Shown: positions 44,281 through 55,432 of the stretch, in pieces | Layout of the letters: each line of letters opens with the position of its first letter | Numbering within the stretch: the stretch's first letter is position 1 | Program-made: the position numbers and the translations under genes | NCBI GenBank assembly: GCA_947478405.1 | Contig: CANJVX010000002.1 | Location: 62,001-126,000, forward strand | DNA: 64,000 nucleotides | Direction of reading: 5' to 3' | Source of the DNA: Beijerinckiaceae bacterium | GTDB lineage: Bacteria; Pseudomonadota; Alphaproteobacteria; Rhizobiales; Beijerinckiaceae | Notes under the pieces: model-generated | Seen by the model: the letters and a program-made list of their open reading frames with translations, nothing else | What the model was told of the DNA's origin: nothing | Database searches by the model: none

Positions 44281-44467
44281 CCCCTCTGTCCGTGTACCTG
44301 AGAGATTTCCCGCACCTCGAAGAGATACAGTTACGCCCTTCGGTGGATTCTGCCGAAAGAGCGGCGAATCACTTTCCAGAGTGTCATCCCCTAGCGGTCC
44401 ATGGGCCTGAGCGTTTCCGGGGCGGTTGCGCCTTCGGCGACGGCACTTGCATGCCGTTCTCTTCCGC
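44281..44467 (-). promoter_or_regulatory. Tandem glycine riboswitch
   Basis: Read on the minus strand, aptamer 1 (44467-44394) runs GCGGAAGAGAAC to GAAACGCTCAGGCC and GGACCGC. After a short linker, aptamer 2 (44382-44281) runs CTCTGGAAAGTG, ACCGAAGGGCG, ATCTCTCAGGTAC and GGACAGAGGGG. These match the conserved CTCAGG and GGACAGAG blocks of the gcvT RNA family. The tandem order and position 60 bases before gcvT fit. A hairpin at 44251-44274 (GAGCAAAGC and GCTTTACTC) may be part of the expression platform. Confidence 0.93.
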
Positions 44468-44573
44468 GTGGGGTCTTTGGCTGACGGATGGACCGTGCCT
44501 GAGTCTGACAAAATGAGTCAACCGCGACCAAGCATCGCGGGCTACTTATACTCAGGTCAAAATGGAAGCGGGA

Positions 44574-45143
44574 TCAGCGCTTCGCAAGACTGATGACGAT
44601 CATGTAATCCTCATCCGCCTCTTCGCGCAGCCAAGGCACGACCAGCGGGTCGGAGACCACGGCAAAGGTTGTGTTGGCAGCGCCCGCGGGAATGGTCACG
44701 CTGATATTCACAACTTTCGAAACAAGGATTTTCTTGTCGGCTTCGCGACGAATGCCCACGCGCAGCGGCATTGTTACAGCGCCCGAACCACCGGCCGGCC
44801 CCGCGATCACGCGGCCTGCCACACCCACGCGGATGGAAATCTGCTTGTTGGCAACGCTGCATTCGCGCGCCGTCTCAGAAATCGCGAATTGGTGCCGCAA
44901 GCCCGCGCCTGAGCCTATCTGGGCAACGCCCCCGCCTTCTTCGACATCGACGATCGGACATTCCACGCGGTCGATGTTGCTTGTCACAGACTCCGTCGGC
45001 TGGGGGGCCGTTGTGGAATTGAAGGCGATGAGATTGGTGAGCTTGGTCATGGCCGAGGGCTCGGATGAGCCCGTGCCCGACGAGGTTGCGCCACAACCTG
45101 CGAGAAGCAGCGCAGACGCACAGGTTAGGAAAATTTTCCTCAT
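44574..45143 (-). CDS. Predicted exported lipoprotein of unknown function
   Basis: A 189-residue protein with a lipoprotein signal peptide ending in LLAGC (Cys17). After a Ser/Thr-rich linker, the mature domain contains IDRVECPIVDVEEGGGVAQI, a pair of cysteines (one in ARECSVANK), and strand-like repeats (ISIRVGVAGRVIAGPAG, MPLRVGIRREADKKILVSKV), suggesting a beta-sandwich. ATG 45143 is chosen over an upstream in-frame ATG because GGGAGGATCAA precedes it. It lies 20 bases after the ialB-like gene on the same strand, so they may form an operon. I cannot assign a role. Confidence 0.72.
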   Translation of the reverse strand: MRKIFLTCASALLLAGCGATSSGTGSSEPSAMTKLTNLIAFNSTTAPQPTESVTSNIDRVECPIVDVEEGGGVAQIGSGAGLRHQFAISETARECSVANKQISIRVGVAGRVIAGPAGGSGAVTMPLRVGIRREADKKILVSKVVNISVTIPAGAANTTFAVVSDPLVVPWLREEADEDYMIVISLAKR

Positions 45144-45163
45144 TTGATCCTCCCGGTCGCTAC

Positions 45164-45700
45164 TCATGGCAGCGCGTCGAAACCTTGGCCAAAGCCCGCG
45201 AGGGCTAGCGGCAGCCCCACGCCTTCTTCCGGCGTGTTGAAAACAATGAAAGTGGCATTTTTACCGGCCTTGAGTTGCTCGATCAGGCGATCTTCCATCA
45301 CCACTTCGGCCACGCAACCGGTGGGCAGGCAGCGGACGAATCCGGCGCGACCCACATCAATATTATCGATCTTCAGCCCCAGCCCTGCGGGAATCAGCAC
45401 ACCCAACGGGGCGATCACACGCAAGAGGCGAGATTTTCCGTCGGCCGTCTTCAACATAATAACAACGAGGCTCACATTGGGCTTATCTTCGGCGGCAATC
45501 GACTGGATCAGCGCGCATTGCTCGCGCGACGCGCCGGCCGGCATTTCGCAGCGCATCTCCCAATCGCCGTATTTGCCCTTGACCACGCCCTGCGCAAAAG
45601 CCTCACCGCCACCTTGTGCCGTCACCAGGCATATGGCTGTAAAACTGATTAAAATCAGATACTTGGTGGCTATGCGACAGGCTTTTTGCGTGACCATCAA
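45164..45700 (-). CDS. Invasion-associated locus B (IalB) family protein
   Basis: A 178-residue exported protein with a signal peptide (YLILISFTAICLVTAQGGGEAFA) and the IalB-type domain: KYGDWEMRCEMPAGASREQC, SVLVVIMLKTADGKSR-like strand (here VSLVVIMLKTADGKSRLLRV), VRCLPTGCVAEVVMEDRLIE. The four cysteines, two in the N-terminal loop (RCEM and EQCA) and two in VRCLPTGC, are the family pattern. Related proteins affect Bartonella erythrocyte invasion but are widespread in Hyphomicrobiales and not evidence of pathogenicity. A weak TTGACA lies about 125 bases upstream. Confidence 0.88.
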   Translation of the reverse strand: MMVTQKACRIATKYLILISFTAICLVTAQGGGEAFAQGVVKGKYGDWEMRCEMPAGASREQCALIQSIAAEDKPNVSLVVIMLKTADGKSRLLRVIAPLGVLIPAGLGLKIDNIDVGRAGFVRCLPTGCVAEVVMEDRLIEQLKAGKNATFIVFNTPEEGVGLPLALAGFGQGFDALP

Positions 45701-46082
45701 TCAGATCCATCTCGGGGGACAGGCCCCTGAGCCGCGCCCATAACTGACGCGCACCCACAGGCAATTGCACCATCACTGGCCCACTCATTTCCTAGGCAGT
45801 TGGGGTAACAAATGCCCCGTCCCTGTCAAGTCGGGATGGGTGTGGCACAGAAAATCGCCCCCTTTTTGTCCAAAGTCCTGATTTGAGGCCGCTTCGGCGA
45901 TCATTTGCCGCAAGCGTTCAGGCCACGGACCTTGTTGCACTGGCGCTCTCTTTGTGGTTTGGAAACGCCACGTGCCGGACCCGAGACTCACTAACGGGGA
46001 TGGTTTCGCGCGGGCGAAAATACGCCGAGGGGACGTCCGCGCGCCAGAATGACAAGTCCCCCGGCGCAGCAGGAGCGACGAC
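45701..46082. other. 382-base divergent intergenic region between ialB-like gene and coxB
   Basis: It holds TTGACA on the minus strand (45829-45824), a possible -35 for the ialB-like gene with a poor -10, and a CAGGAG ribosome site for coxB. I see no repeat, convincing FNR box or RNA gene. Confidence 0.4.
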
Positions 46083-48679
<2,597 letters not shown>

Positions 48680-48688
48680 GAACCAAAA

Positions 48689-48716
48689 CTCCGGCGGCTC
48701 TCACCAGCCGCCGGAG
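48689..48716 (+). other. Perfect hairpin between coxA and ctaB
   Basis: CTCCGGCGGCT, loop CTCACC, then AGCCGCCGGAG. An 11-bp perfect GC-rich stem without a T-tail, 10 bases after the ctaD stop. It may protect the 3' end of coxBA mRNA or partially stop transcription. Confidence 0.65.
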
Positions 48717-48778
48717 CCTTCCTTCGAGCAGCGCTGAGGAGCTGTTCCAAAGAGGGCTTGAGAGAGATTGTCAAAGAC

Positions 48779-49717
48779 ATGAGTTTGGTCAGCGGACATG
48801 AATTCGACGCCAGCCTGCACATTTCGTCAGCGGGGCCGAAGGACTATTTCGCGCTGCTGAAGCCGCGCGTCATGTCGCTGGTTGTGCTCACCGCACTCGC
48901 GGGAATGATGATCGAACCTGTTCATGTGAATCCGGTTGCTGGCTTCATCTCGCTGCTCGCCATTGCCGTGGGCGCTGGCGCCTCGGGCGCGCTCAACATG
49001 TGGTATGACGCTGATATTGACGCCGTCATGGGCCGCACGGCTCTGCGCCCCATTCCGTCAGGCCGCATTCAGCCGGGCGAAGCTCTGGGCTTTGGTCTGA
49101 CGCTTTCAGCCTTTTCTGTAGCGACCCTCGGCCTTGTGTCGAACTGGCTTGCCGCGGGCCTTCTCGCCTTCACCATCTTCTTCTATGCCGTCATCTACAC
49201 GATGTGGTTGAAGCGCTGGACGCCGCAAAACATTGTCATCGGCGGTGCTGCGGGCGCTCTGCCCCCGGTTGTCGCTTGCGCGGCCGTAACGGGATCAGTC
49301 TCGCTCGCCAGCCTCGTGCTCTTTGCCATCATCTTTATCTGGACGCCGCCCCATTTCTGGGCACTGGCCATCGCCAAGGCGGATGATTACGAGCGCGCAG
49401 GCGTGCCGATGATGCCCAATGCCAAGGGCGAAAAGCGCACGCGCTTGGAAATGCTGATCTACACGATCCTGCTCGCGCCGCTTGGCGTTCTGCCGACGTT
49501 GCTCGGCCAAGCATCACTCATTTACGGCGCGCTTGCGTCTGTATCTGGCGCCTTCATGCTGAAACTCGCCATCAATGTCTGGCGTGCGCCCAGCGCGGAG
49601 GCTGCAGATCGCGATTGCAAGAAGCTGTTTGGCTATTCGATCCTCTATCTCTTTCTTTTGTTCGGTGTGATCGTCATCGAAAATGCGGCCCTCTCCATCA
49701 TGCGCATGGCGGGCTGA
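48779..49717 (+). CDS. ctaB: Protoheme IX farnesyltransferase (heme O synthase)
   Basis: Converts heme B to heme O for the oxidase. A 312-residue UbiA-type prenyltransferase with about nine helices and the two Asp-rich motifs: [15 protein letters not shown] and [29 protein letters not shown] and [16 protein letters not shown] are typical. ATG 48779 is chosen. A TTG seven codons upstream is possible. It is separated from ctaD by a hairpin and followed within five bases by a small membrane gene. Confidence 0.94.
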   Translation: MSLVSGHEFDASLHISSAGPKDYFALLKPRVMSLVVLTALAGMMIEPVHVNPVAGFISLLAIAVGAGASGALNMWYDADIDAVMGRTALRPIPSGRIQPGEALGFGLTLSAFSVATLGLVSNWLAAGLLAFTIFFYAVIYTMWLKRWTPQNIVIGGAAGALPPVVACAAVTGSVSLASLVLFAIIFIWTPPHFWALAIAKADDYERAGVPMMPNAKGEKRTRLEMLIYTILLAPLGVLPTLLGQASLIYGALASVSGAFMLKLAINVWRAPSAEAADRDCKKLFGYSILYLFLLFGVIVIENAALSIMRMAG

Positions 49718-49722
49718 AGGAC

Positions 49723-49896
49723 ATGACCACAATGACCGAACCCGACAACACCGGCATCAAGCTGACGCCCGAGCAGGAAAAATCCCGCCGCGCGCGCAAC
49801 ATTGCGCTGGCGCTTTGCATTGGCGGCCTGTGTATTCTCTTTTTTGCCGTGACCATCGTGCGCCTTGGCGCCAGTGTCTTTCAGCGCGCGACGTGA
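49723..49896 (+). CDS. Small membrane protein in the oxidase cluster (CoxF-like)
   Basis: A 57-residue single-helix protein: a charged N-terminus (TGIKLTPEQEKSRRARN), then IALALCIGGLCILFFAVTIV and a short tail. Small proteins like this, often labelled CoxF, sit between ctaB and ctaG in alphaproteobacterial oxidase operons and are thought to help assembly; the role is not established. The ATG at 49723 is five bases after the ctaB stop, and 12 bases separate it from ctaG. Its size makes it easy to miss. Confidence 0.8.
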   Translation: MTTMTEPDNTGIKLTPEQEKSRRARNIALALCIGGLCILFFAVTIVRLGASVFQRAT

Positions 49897-49908
49897 GGCT
49901 GACACAAG

Positions 49909-50496
49909 ATGAACGCACCGCTCACCAATGACAAAAAACTGCAGCGCCGCAATGGCCGCGTGGCAGTTATTGTTATGGGTGTTGTGGCTGGCATGGTGGG
50001 CCTTTCCTATGCCTCTGTACCGCTCTACGAAATCTTCTGCCGCATGACCGGCTTTGGCGGCACACCGCAAATTGCCAAAACGGAATCTGCGCTGCGGGGC
50101 GAAAAAGTGCTGAGCGTGCGCTTTGACGCGAATATCGCCTCTGATCTGCCGTGGAGCTTCGAGCCGGACGTGCCGGCTATCAAGCTGCGCACAGGCGAGA
50201 CGGCAACGATCTTCTACAAAGTGAAGAACAAATCCGATCATGAGACGATCGGCATTGCCTCCTACAATGTCGCGCCTGAGCGCGCGGGCATGTTCTTCAA
50301 CAAGATTTCTTGCTTCTGCTTCTCGGAACAGAGGCTGGGACCTGGCGAGACGATGGATATGCCCGTCGTGTTCTACCTAGACCCGGCACTGGAAAAAGAC
50401 GAGATCATGAAACTGCAGGATCAGGTGACCCTGTCCTATACATTCTACGCATCCAGAACGCCGGTGACCGCCTCGCGCGCCAAACCAGCCTTATGA
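49909..50496 (+). CDS. ctaG: Cytochrome c oxidase assembly protein CtaG (Cox11)
   Basis: A 195-residue inner-membrane copper chaperone that delivers copper to CuB of subunit I. It has one N-terminal helix (VAVIVMGVVAGMVGLSYASV), PLYEIFCRMTGFGGTPQIA and the copper-binding CFCFSEQRLGPGETMDMPV in the periplasmic domain. The mature domain is an Ig-like barrel. It lies in the usual operon position between the small membrane protein and ctaE, with a 140-base gap before ctaE. Confidence 0.95.
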   Translation: MNAPLTNDKKLQRRNGRVAVIVMGVVAGMVGLSYASVPLYEIFCRMTGFGGTPQIAKTESALRGEKVLSVRFDANIASDLPWSFEPDVPAIKLRTGETATIFYKVKNKSDHETIGIASYNVAPERAGMFFNKISCFCFSEQRLGPGETMDMPVVFYLDPALEKDEIMKLQDQVTLSYTFYASRTPVTASRAKPAL

Positions 50497-50636
50497 AGCG
50501 ACTGAAGCCGCCTTGACCCCTGCGAACGAACAGGGCAAAGGGCGGGAAGATGAATGTCTCCGGGGTGCCAATCCCGGGGTTTGAAGAGCGAGGTGGCCGC
50601 AAGGCCAACCAAGAAAAGACGTCAAAGGAAGCTGTC

Positions 50637-51506
50637 ATGGCCGACGCCCATAGCAAACCGAACCACGACTACCACCTCGTCGACCCGAGCCCATGGCCGC
50701 TGGTTGGCTCGATCTCCGCTTTCGTGATGGCCGTTGGCGCCATCATGTGGATGAAGGGCATGACCATGCTTGGCCTGAAGGCCGGCGGTTACGTTTTCGG
50801 CACCGGTTTCATTGGCGTTCTCTACGTCATGGCGGCTTGGTGGTCGGATGTGGTGAAGGAAGCCCAACATGAGGGCTACCACACCCGCGTCGTGCAGATG
50901 CATCACCGCTACGGCATGATCCTCTTCATCGCTTCGGAAGTGATGTTCTTCGTCGCCTGGTTCTGGGCCTATTTCGACGCCAGCCTGTTTTCCGGCGAAG
51001 TGCATCAATATGCCCGCGTGGAATTCACCGGCGGACATTGGCCGCCCAAGGGCACCGAAGTGTTCGATCCCTGGCACCTCCCGCTGCTCAACACGCTCAT
51101 TCTTCTGACCTCGGGCACGACAGTGACTTGGGCGCATCACGCGCTGCTGCATGGTGACCGCGAAGGCCTCAAGAAGGGCCTGCTGCTTACCGTCCTGCTC
51201 GGCGCGTTGTTCACCGGCGTTCAGGCTTACGAATATTCGCATGCTGCTTTCGGTTTCAAAGGCTCGATCTACGGCGCGACTTTCTACATGGCGACCGGCT
51301 TCCACGGTTTCCACGTTCTCGTCGGCACGATCTTCCTGCTCGTCTGCCTGCTGCGCGCCTCGTCCGGCCACTTCAATCCGAAGCAGCATCTGGGCTTCGA
51401 ATTTGCGGCTTGGTACTGGCATTTCGTCGATGTGGTCTGGCTGTTCCTGTTTGCTGCAGTCTATGTCTGGGGCAGCCATGGTGCCCATATTAGCGGGGGC
51501 CACTAG
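50637..51506 (+). CDS. ctaE: Cytochrome c oxidase subunit III
   Basis: A 289-residue membrane subunit with seven helices: [80 protein letters not shown] and [19 protein letters not shown]. It stabilises subunit I and supports proton uptake. ATG 50637 is preceded by AAAGGAAG. The reading frame extends upstream but the added part is not homologous. A strong terminator follows 20 bases after the stop. Confidence 0.97.
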   Translation: MADAHSKPNHDYHLVDPSPWPLVGSISAFVMAVGAIMWMKGMTMLGLKAGGYVFGTGFIGVLYVMAAWWSDVVKEAQHEGYHTRVVQMHHRYGMILFIASEVMFFVAWFWAYFDASLFSGEVHQYARVEFTGGHWPPKGTEVFDPWHLPLLNTLILLTSGTTVTWAHHALLHGDREGLKKGLLLTVLLGALFTGVQAYEYSHAAFGFKGSIYGATFYMATGFHGFHVLVGTIFLLVCLLRASSGHFNPKQHLGFEFAAWYWHFVDVVWLFLFAAVYVWGSHGAHISGGH

Positions 51507-51525
51507 GCCTTCTGCATTCCTATCA

Positions 51526-51551
51526 GGGGCGGCCTTGTGCCGCCCCTTTTT
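51526..51551 (+). terminator. Rho-independent terminator between ctaE and the DUF983 gene
   Basis: GGGGCGGC, loop CTTGT, GCCGCCCC, then five T. A perfect 8-bp GC stem with T-tail, 20 bases after ctaE. Confidence 0.9.
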
Positions 51552-51567
51552 CATTTCAGGAGCCGGC

Positions 51568-51945
51568 ATGTCGGATTCAGATCTCTATCCGCCGCAATCG
51601 CCCTATGAAACGGGGCTCAAGGGACTGTGCCCGCGTTGCGGACAAGGGCATCTCTTCCATGGCTTCATCAATATCGCGCCCGCCTGCGATTCCTGCGGCT
51701 TGGATTTTGATTTTGCCGATGCGGGCGATGGCCCTGCCGTCTTCGTCATTCTGATCGCGGGCTTCATCGTGATTGGCGCAGCGCTCTATGTCGAAATCGA
51801 ATATGAGCCGCCCATGTGGGTGCATATGGCGATTTTCCTGCCCATGGTGCTGGTAGTGGTGCTTGGCCTGTTGCGCCCCTTGAAAGGGCTCCTCGTCGCA
51901 CTCCAATACCGCAACAAGGCCGAACAAGGACGACTTGCCAAATGA
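51568..51945 (+). CDS. DUF983 membrane protein
   Basis: A 125-residue protein with two CxxC pairs at the start (GLCPRCGQGHLF and APACDSCGLDFDF, zinc-ribbon-like) followed by two membrane helices (VFVILIAGFIVIGAALYVEI and MAIFLPMVLVVVLGLLRPL). DUF983 proteins are found in alphaproteobacterial oxidase clusters and are suspected copper or assembly factors, but this is not established. ATG 51568 has an AGGAGCCGGC ribosome site. Its stop overlaps the SURF1 start (ATGA), so both are translated together. Confidence 0.88.
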   Translation: MSDSDLYPPQSPYETGLKGLCPRCGQGHLFHGFINIAPACDSCGLDFDFADAGDGPAVFVILIAGFIVIGAALYVEIEYEPPMWVHMAIFLPMVLVVVLGLLRPLKGLLVALQYRNKAEQGRLAK

Positions 51946-52682
51946 GCCTGACGGCGAGCCGGGTGAAGATCTATGCCGCGAGCGCCCTGGCGCTGGCGGC
52001 CTTTGCGCTGCTCGTTTCACTGGGCAATTGGCAAATGCGCCGCCTTGCATGGAAAGAGGATCTCGTCACCAAAATCAAGGCGCGGGTCCATGCTCCCGCC
52101 GTCCCGCTCGCACCTGAAACCGAATGGCCGACGCTCGACCCCGAAACGTATGAATACCGCCATGTCAACGCGCGCGGCATCTTTGAGCACAGCAAGGAAA
52201 TACTCGTCTTCCGAGCGTCCGGCCCCAATGACGGCCTCTCGCAGCCGGGCTATGTGGTGATGACGCCCTTGCGCCTCGAATCCGGCGCCTACGTGCTCGT
52301 TGCTCGTGGCTTTGTGACCGAGGCCTATAAAGCGCCACAGAGCCGCCCCCAAGGCCAATTGCAGGGCACTGTGGCAGTCGCCGGCCTGATGCGGGCTCCT
52401 GAACCCCGCAATAGCTTTACGCCCGCAGACAACCCCGAAAAAGGCCTCTGGTACACACGCGACCCTGCGGCCATGGCGACTGTCCTGAACCTGTCCCGCG
52501 CAGCCCCTTTTTCCATTGATGCGGATGTCGCCCCCCTGCCCGGCGGCTGGCCGAAGGCCGGTGTGACCGTAGTCTCCATCACAAATGATCACCTCTCCTA
52601 CGCGCTCACTTGGTATGGGCTGGCGGTGACACTGGTGGCCTTCATGGGCGTCCTTTTGTGGCGGAGCCGCCGGCGGGTGTGA
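51942..52682 (+). CDS. SURF1 family cytochrome oxidase assembly protein
   Basis: A 246-residue inner membrane protein. The N-terminal helix has ALAAFALLVSLGNWQMRRLAWK, with the SURF1 signature LGxWQ and RxxxK. A large periplasmic domain follows (YRHVNARGIFEHSKEILVFR, VLVARGFVTE-type strands), ending with ITNDHLSYALTWYGLAVTLV, the second SURF1 motif. SURF1 helps insert heme a. Its ATG overlaps the DUF983 stop. The gene ends 75 bases before thrC. Confidence 0.93.
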   Translation: MSLTASRVKIYAASALALAAFALLVSLGNWQMRRLAWKEDLVTKIKARVHAPAVPLAPETEWPTLDPETYEYRHVNARGIFEHSKEILVFRASGPNDGLSQPGYVVMTPLRLESGAYVLVARGFVTEAYKAPQSRPQGQLQGTVAVAGLMRAPEPRNSFTPADNPEKGLWYTRDPAAMATVLNLSRAAPFSIDADVAPLPGGWPKAGVTVVSITNDHLSYALTWYGLAVTLVAFMGVLLWRSRRRV

Positions 52683-52757
52683 GCGGGTTATGCCACCGGC
52701 CGTTCTGTGCTAGTGAAACGCCCCAATGAAGGTCATTTTCGACGGACAGGACCAAAC

Positions 52758-54161
52758 GTGAATTACCTCTCGACCCGTGGCGAAGCCCCCGTTCTCTCTT
52801 TCACGGAAGCCCTGCTCGCGGGACTTGCACGCGATGGCGGCCTTTATATGCCCCAATCCTATCCGCAGCTCTCCAAGCCCGAAATCGCGGACTTTGCCGG
52901 CCTCTCTTATGCGGAAGTCGCCGAGAGCGTGATCGGGCCTTTCACGGGTGGCGAAATCGGCGCACATGATTTCAGCCGCATGGTGCATGAGGCCTATGCC
53001 ACCTTCCGCCATTGCGCAGTGGCACCGCTCGCGCAAGTGGGCGACAATCTCTTCATTCTCGAACTCTTTCATGGGCCGACGCTCGCCTTCAAAGACGTCG
53101 CGATGCAATTGCTCGCGCGCATGATGGACCATGTGCTCAAAGCGCAAGGACGCCGCGCCACCATTGTGGGCGCAACCTCAGGCGATACGGGTGCAGCTGC
53201 CATTGATGCGTTCCGCGGGATGAGCCAAGTCGATGTGTTCATCATGTATCCGCACAATCGCGTGTCGGATGTGCAGCGCCGCCAGATGACAACCATCGAT
53301 GGCGAGAACATTCACACCATCGCACTCGAAGGCACATTCGATGATTGCCAGGGCATTCTGAAAGGTCTGTTCAACAATCACATCTTCCGCGACGAGATGG
53401 GCCTGTCGGGCGTCAATTCGATCAATTGGGCGCGCGTGGTAGCGCAGATCGTTTATTATTTCACCAGCGCTGTTGTGCTGGGTGGCCCGCATCGTCCGGT
53501 TTCCTTCACCGTTCCGACGGGCAATTTCGGCGACATTCTGGCCGGCTATGTGGCCAAGAGCATGGGGCTGCCGATCAACCGCCTTGTCATTGCAACAAAC
53601 GAGAATGACATTCTCGCACGCACGCTCGCCGAAGGTACTTATGAAGTGCGCGGCGTGCAGGCTACGCAATCACCCTCGATGGACATTCAGGTCTCGTCGA
53701 ATTTTGAGCGTCTCATGTTCGATGCTTGCGGACGCGATGCAGCCCGGGTGCGCGCGTTGATGGCGAGCCTTTCGCAGTCAGGTCGTTTCGAACTCCCCGC
53801 AAATGTGCTCACCAAAATCTCAGATGAGTTTGATGCTTATCGCACGGGCGAAACCGGCACGGCGAAAGAAATGGCGCGCGTCTATCAAGAGTGCGGCATG
53901 CTCATCGATCCGCACACGGCGGTCGCCGTTCATGCGGCGCGTAAAGCCTTAGCACATGATCCGGCCACGCCCATGATCGCGCTCGCGACAGCGCATCCGG
54001 CGAAGTTTGGTGCGGCTGTTGAAAAAGCCACCGGCCAAAAGCCCGAATTGCCTGCGCATCTGGCAGGAATCATGACCAAGAAAGAACGCTTCACCGTTCT
54101 GGCCAATGATCAGGCGAAAGTGGAAACTTTCGTGCGCGAACGCGCGCGCGCGGGCAAGTAG
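52758..54161 (+). CDS. thrC: Threonine synthase
   Basis: Converts O-phosphohomoserine to threonine with PLP, the last step of threonine synthesis. The 467-residue protein begins NYLSTRGEAPVLSFTEALLA, the PLP lysine is in HGPTLAFKDVAMQLLARMMD near residue 111, and SGDTGAAAIDAF and TVPTGNFGDILAGYVAKSMG are typical. GTG 52758 is chosen since the upstream in-frame codons do not resemble the family. Homoserine kinase (thrB) is about 10 kb downstream in this window. The next gene starts three bases after its stop. Confidence 0.96.
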   Translation: MNYLSTRGEAPVLSFTEALLAGLARDGGLYMPQSYPQLSKPEIADFAGLSYAEVAESVIGPFTGGEIGAHDFSRMVHEAYATFRHCAVAPLAQVGDNLFILELFHGPTLAFKDVAMQLLARMMDHVLKAQGRRATIVGATSGDTGAAAIDAFRGMSQVDVFIMYPHNRVSDVQRRQMTTIDGENIHTIALEGTFDDCQGILKGLFNNHIFRDEMGLSGVNSINWARVVAQIVYYFTSAVVLGGPHRPVSFTVPTGNFGDILAGYVAKSMGLPINRLVIATNENDILARTLAEGTYEVRGVQATQSPSMDIQVSSNFERLMFDACGRDAARVRALMASLSQSGRFELPANVLTKISDEFDAYRTGETGTAKEMARVYQECGMLIDPHTAVAVHAARKALAHDPATPMIALATAHPAKFGAAVEKATGQKPELPAHLAGIMTKKERFTVLANDQAKVETFVRERARAGK

Positions 54162-54164
54162 GGC

Positions 54165-55421
54165 ATGGCAATCAAGGTCACGACGCTTCCCTCGGGTCTG
54201 CGCATCGTCACCGATGATATGCCCAATCTCGAAACCGCCTCGATAGGCGTTTGGATCGGGGCGGGTTCGCGCCACGAAAGCGATAGCGAGCACGGTCTTT
54301 CGCATGTGCTCGAACATATGGCCTTCAAAGGCACGAAGCGGCGCTCAGCCAAAGCCATCGCCGAAGAGATTGAAACGGCGGGCGGTGATCTCAACGCGGC
54401 AACGACCAGCGAAACCACATCTTACTATGCGCGCGTACTGGCCTCCGATACCGGCCTCGCACTGGATATTTTCGGCGATATTCTGACGCAGAGCATATTT
54501 GATCCTGTTGAACTGGAACGCGAGAAAAGCGTCATCATTTCAGAAATCTCTGCTGCCGAAGATACGCCCGACGATCTCGTCTTCGATCTCTTCACCGATG
54601 CAGCCTATCCTGATCAGCCGATCGGCCGCACAATTCTGGGCACGCCCGAGCGCGTCTCGTCATTTGATCGCAGCTCAATCGAGACCTATCTCGCACGACA
54701 TTATGCTGCGCCCTCGACCATTGTTGCCGCCGCCGGCGCTGTTGAACATGAGCGCATCGTGGACGAAGTGGGCGAGCGTTTTGCCGCACTCGCGCCGACA
54801 TCCGCCGCGCAAATGGTAAGTGCCCATTATTTAGGTGGTACCAAAGTGCTCAAGCGCAAGCTGGAGCAGACGCATCTGGTCGTGGGCTTTGAAGGATCCT
54901 CCTTCCACGATGAGCAAGAATTCGCATTGCATGTCTTCTGCAATGCTGTTGGGGGGGGCATGTCCTCGCGTCTCTTCCAGCGTGTACGCGAAGAGCGCGG
55001 GCTGGCCTATTCGATCTACACATTCCACTGGCCCTATGCCGACACGGGCCTTTTTGGCTTTTATGCAGCAGCGTCGCATGGCGATGTCGCGGAGCTTATG
55101 CCTGTTGCGCTGGCCTGCATGCGCGAGGCCGTGGATGATCTCAACGCCGACGAAATGCAGCGCGCCAAAGCACAAATGAAAGTCTCGTGGCTGGCGGCGC
55201 TCGAATCATCGGCCGCGCGCGCCGAACAAATTGCCCGCCAGCATCTGTTTTTCGAACGCGTCTTGCCGCGCGAAGAAATCATCGGCAGGATTGACGCGCT
55301 GACGCTCGAAGAGGTCCGGCAAGCAGGTGCCCGCGCCCTCTCGACAGTGCCGACACTTGCTGCCATTGGCGATACGAAGACAATCATGACACAGACGAGA
55401 ATCGCTCAATTCCTCGCCTGA
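54165..55421 (+). CDS. M16 family zinc metallopeptidase (mitochondrial processing peptidase-like)
   Basis: A 418-residue peptidase with inverted zinc motif HVLEH (His47, Glu50, His51) in LSHVLEHMAFKGTKRRS and the distal acidic region EREKSVIISEISAAEDTPDD. The second half has LVVGFEGSSFHDEQEFALHV and GGGMSSRLFQRVREERGLAYS, as in processing peptidase beta subunits. No signal peptide is seen. It is probably a cytosolic or peripherally membrane-bound peptidase; the physiological substrates are unknown. The gene order thrC-M16-GNAT is common in Hyphomicrobiales. Confidence 0.93.
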   Translation: MAIKVTTLPSGLRIVTDDMPNLETASIGVWIGAGSRHESDSEHGLSHVLEHMAFKGTKRRSAKAIAEEIETAGGDLNAATTSETTSYYARVLASDTGLALDIFGDILTQSIFDPVELEREKSVIISEISAAEDTPDDLVFDLFTDAAYPDQPIGRTILGTPERVSSFDRSSIETYLARHYAAPSTIVAAAGAVEHERIVDEVGERFAALAPTSAAQMVSAHYLGGTKVLKRKLEQTHLVVGFEGSSFHDEQEFALHVFCNAVGGGMSSRLFQRVREERGLAYSIYTFHWPYADTGLFGFYAAASHGDVAELMPVALACMREAVDDLNADEMQRAKAQMKVSWLAALESSAARAEQIARQHLFFERVLPREEIIGRIDALTLEEVRQAGARALSTVPTLAAIGDTKTIMTQTRIAQFLA

Positions 55422-55432
55422 AGGATTTTTGG

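Noticed and set aside
45830-46082. Possible FNR/ANR site before coxB
   Set aside because: No TTGAT-N4-ATCAA match was found; only loose fragments such as TTTGCCGCAAG.
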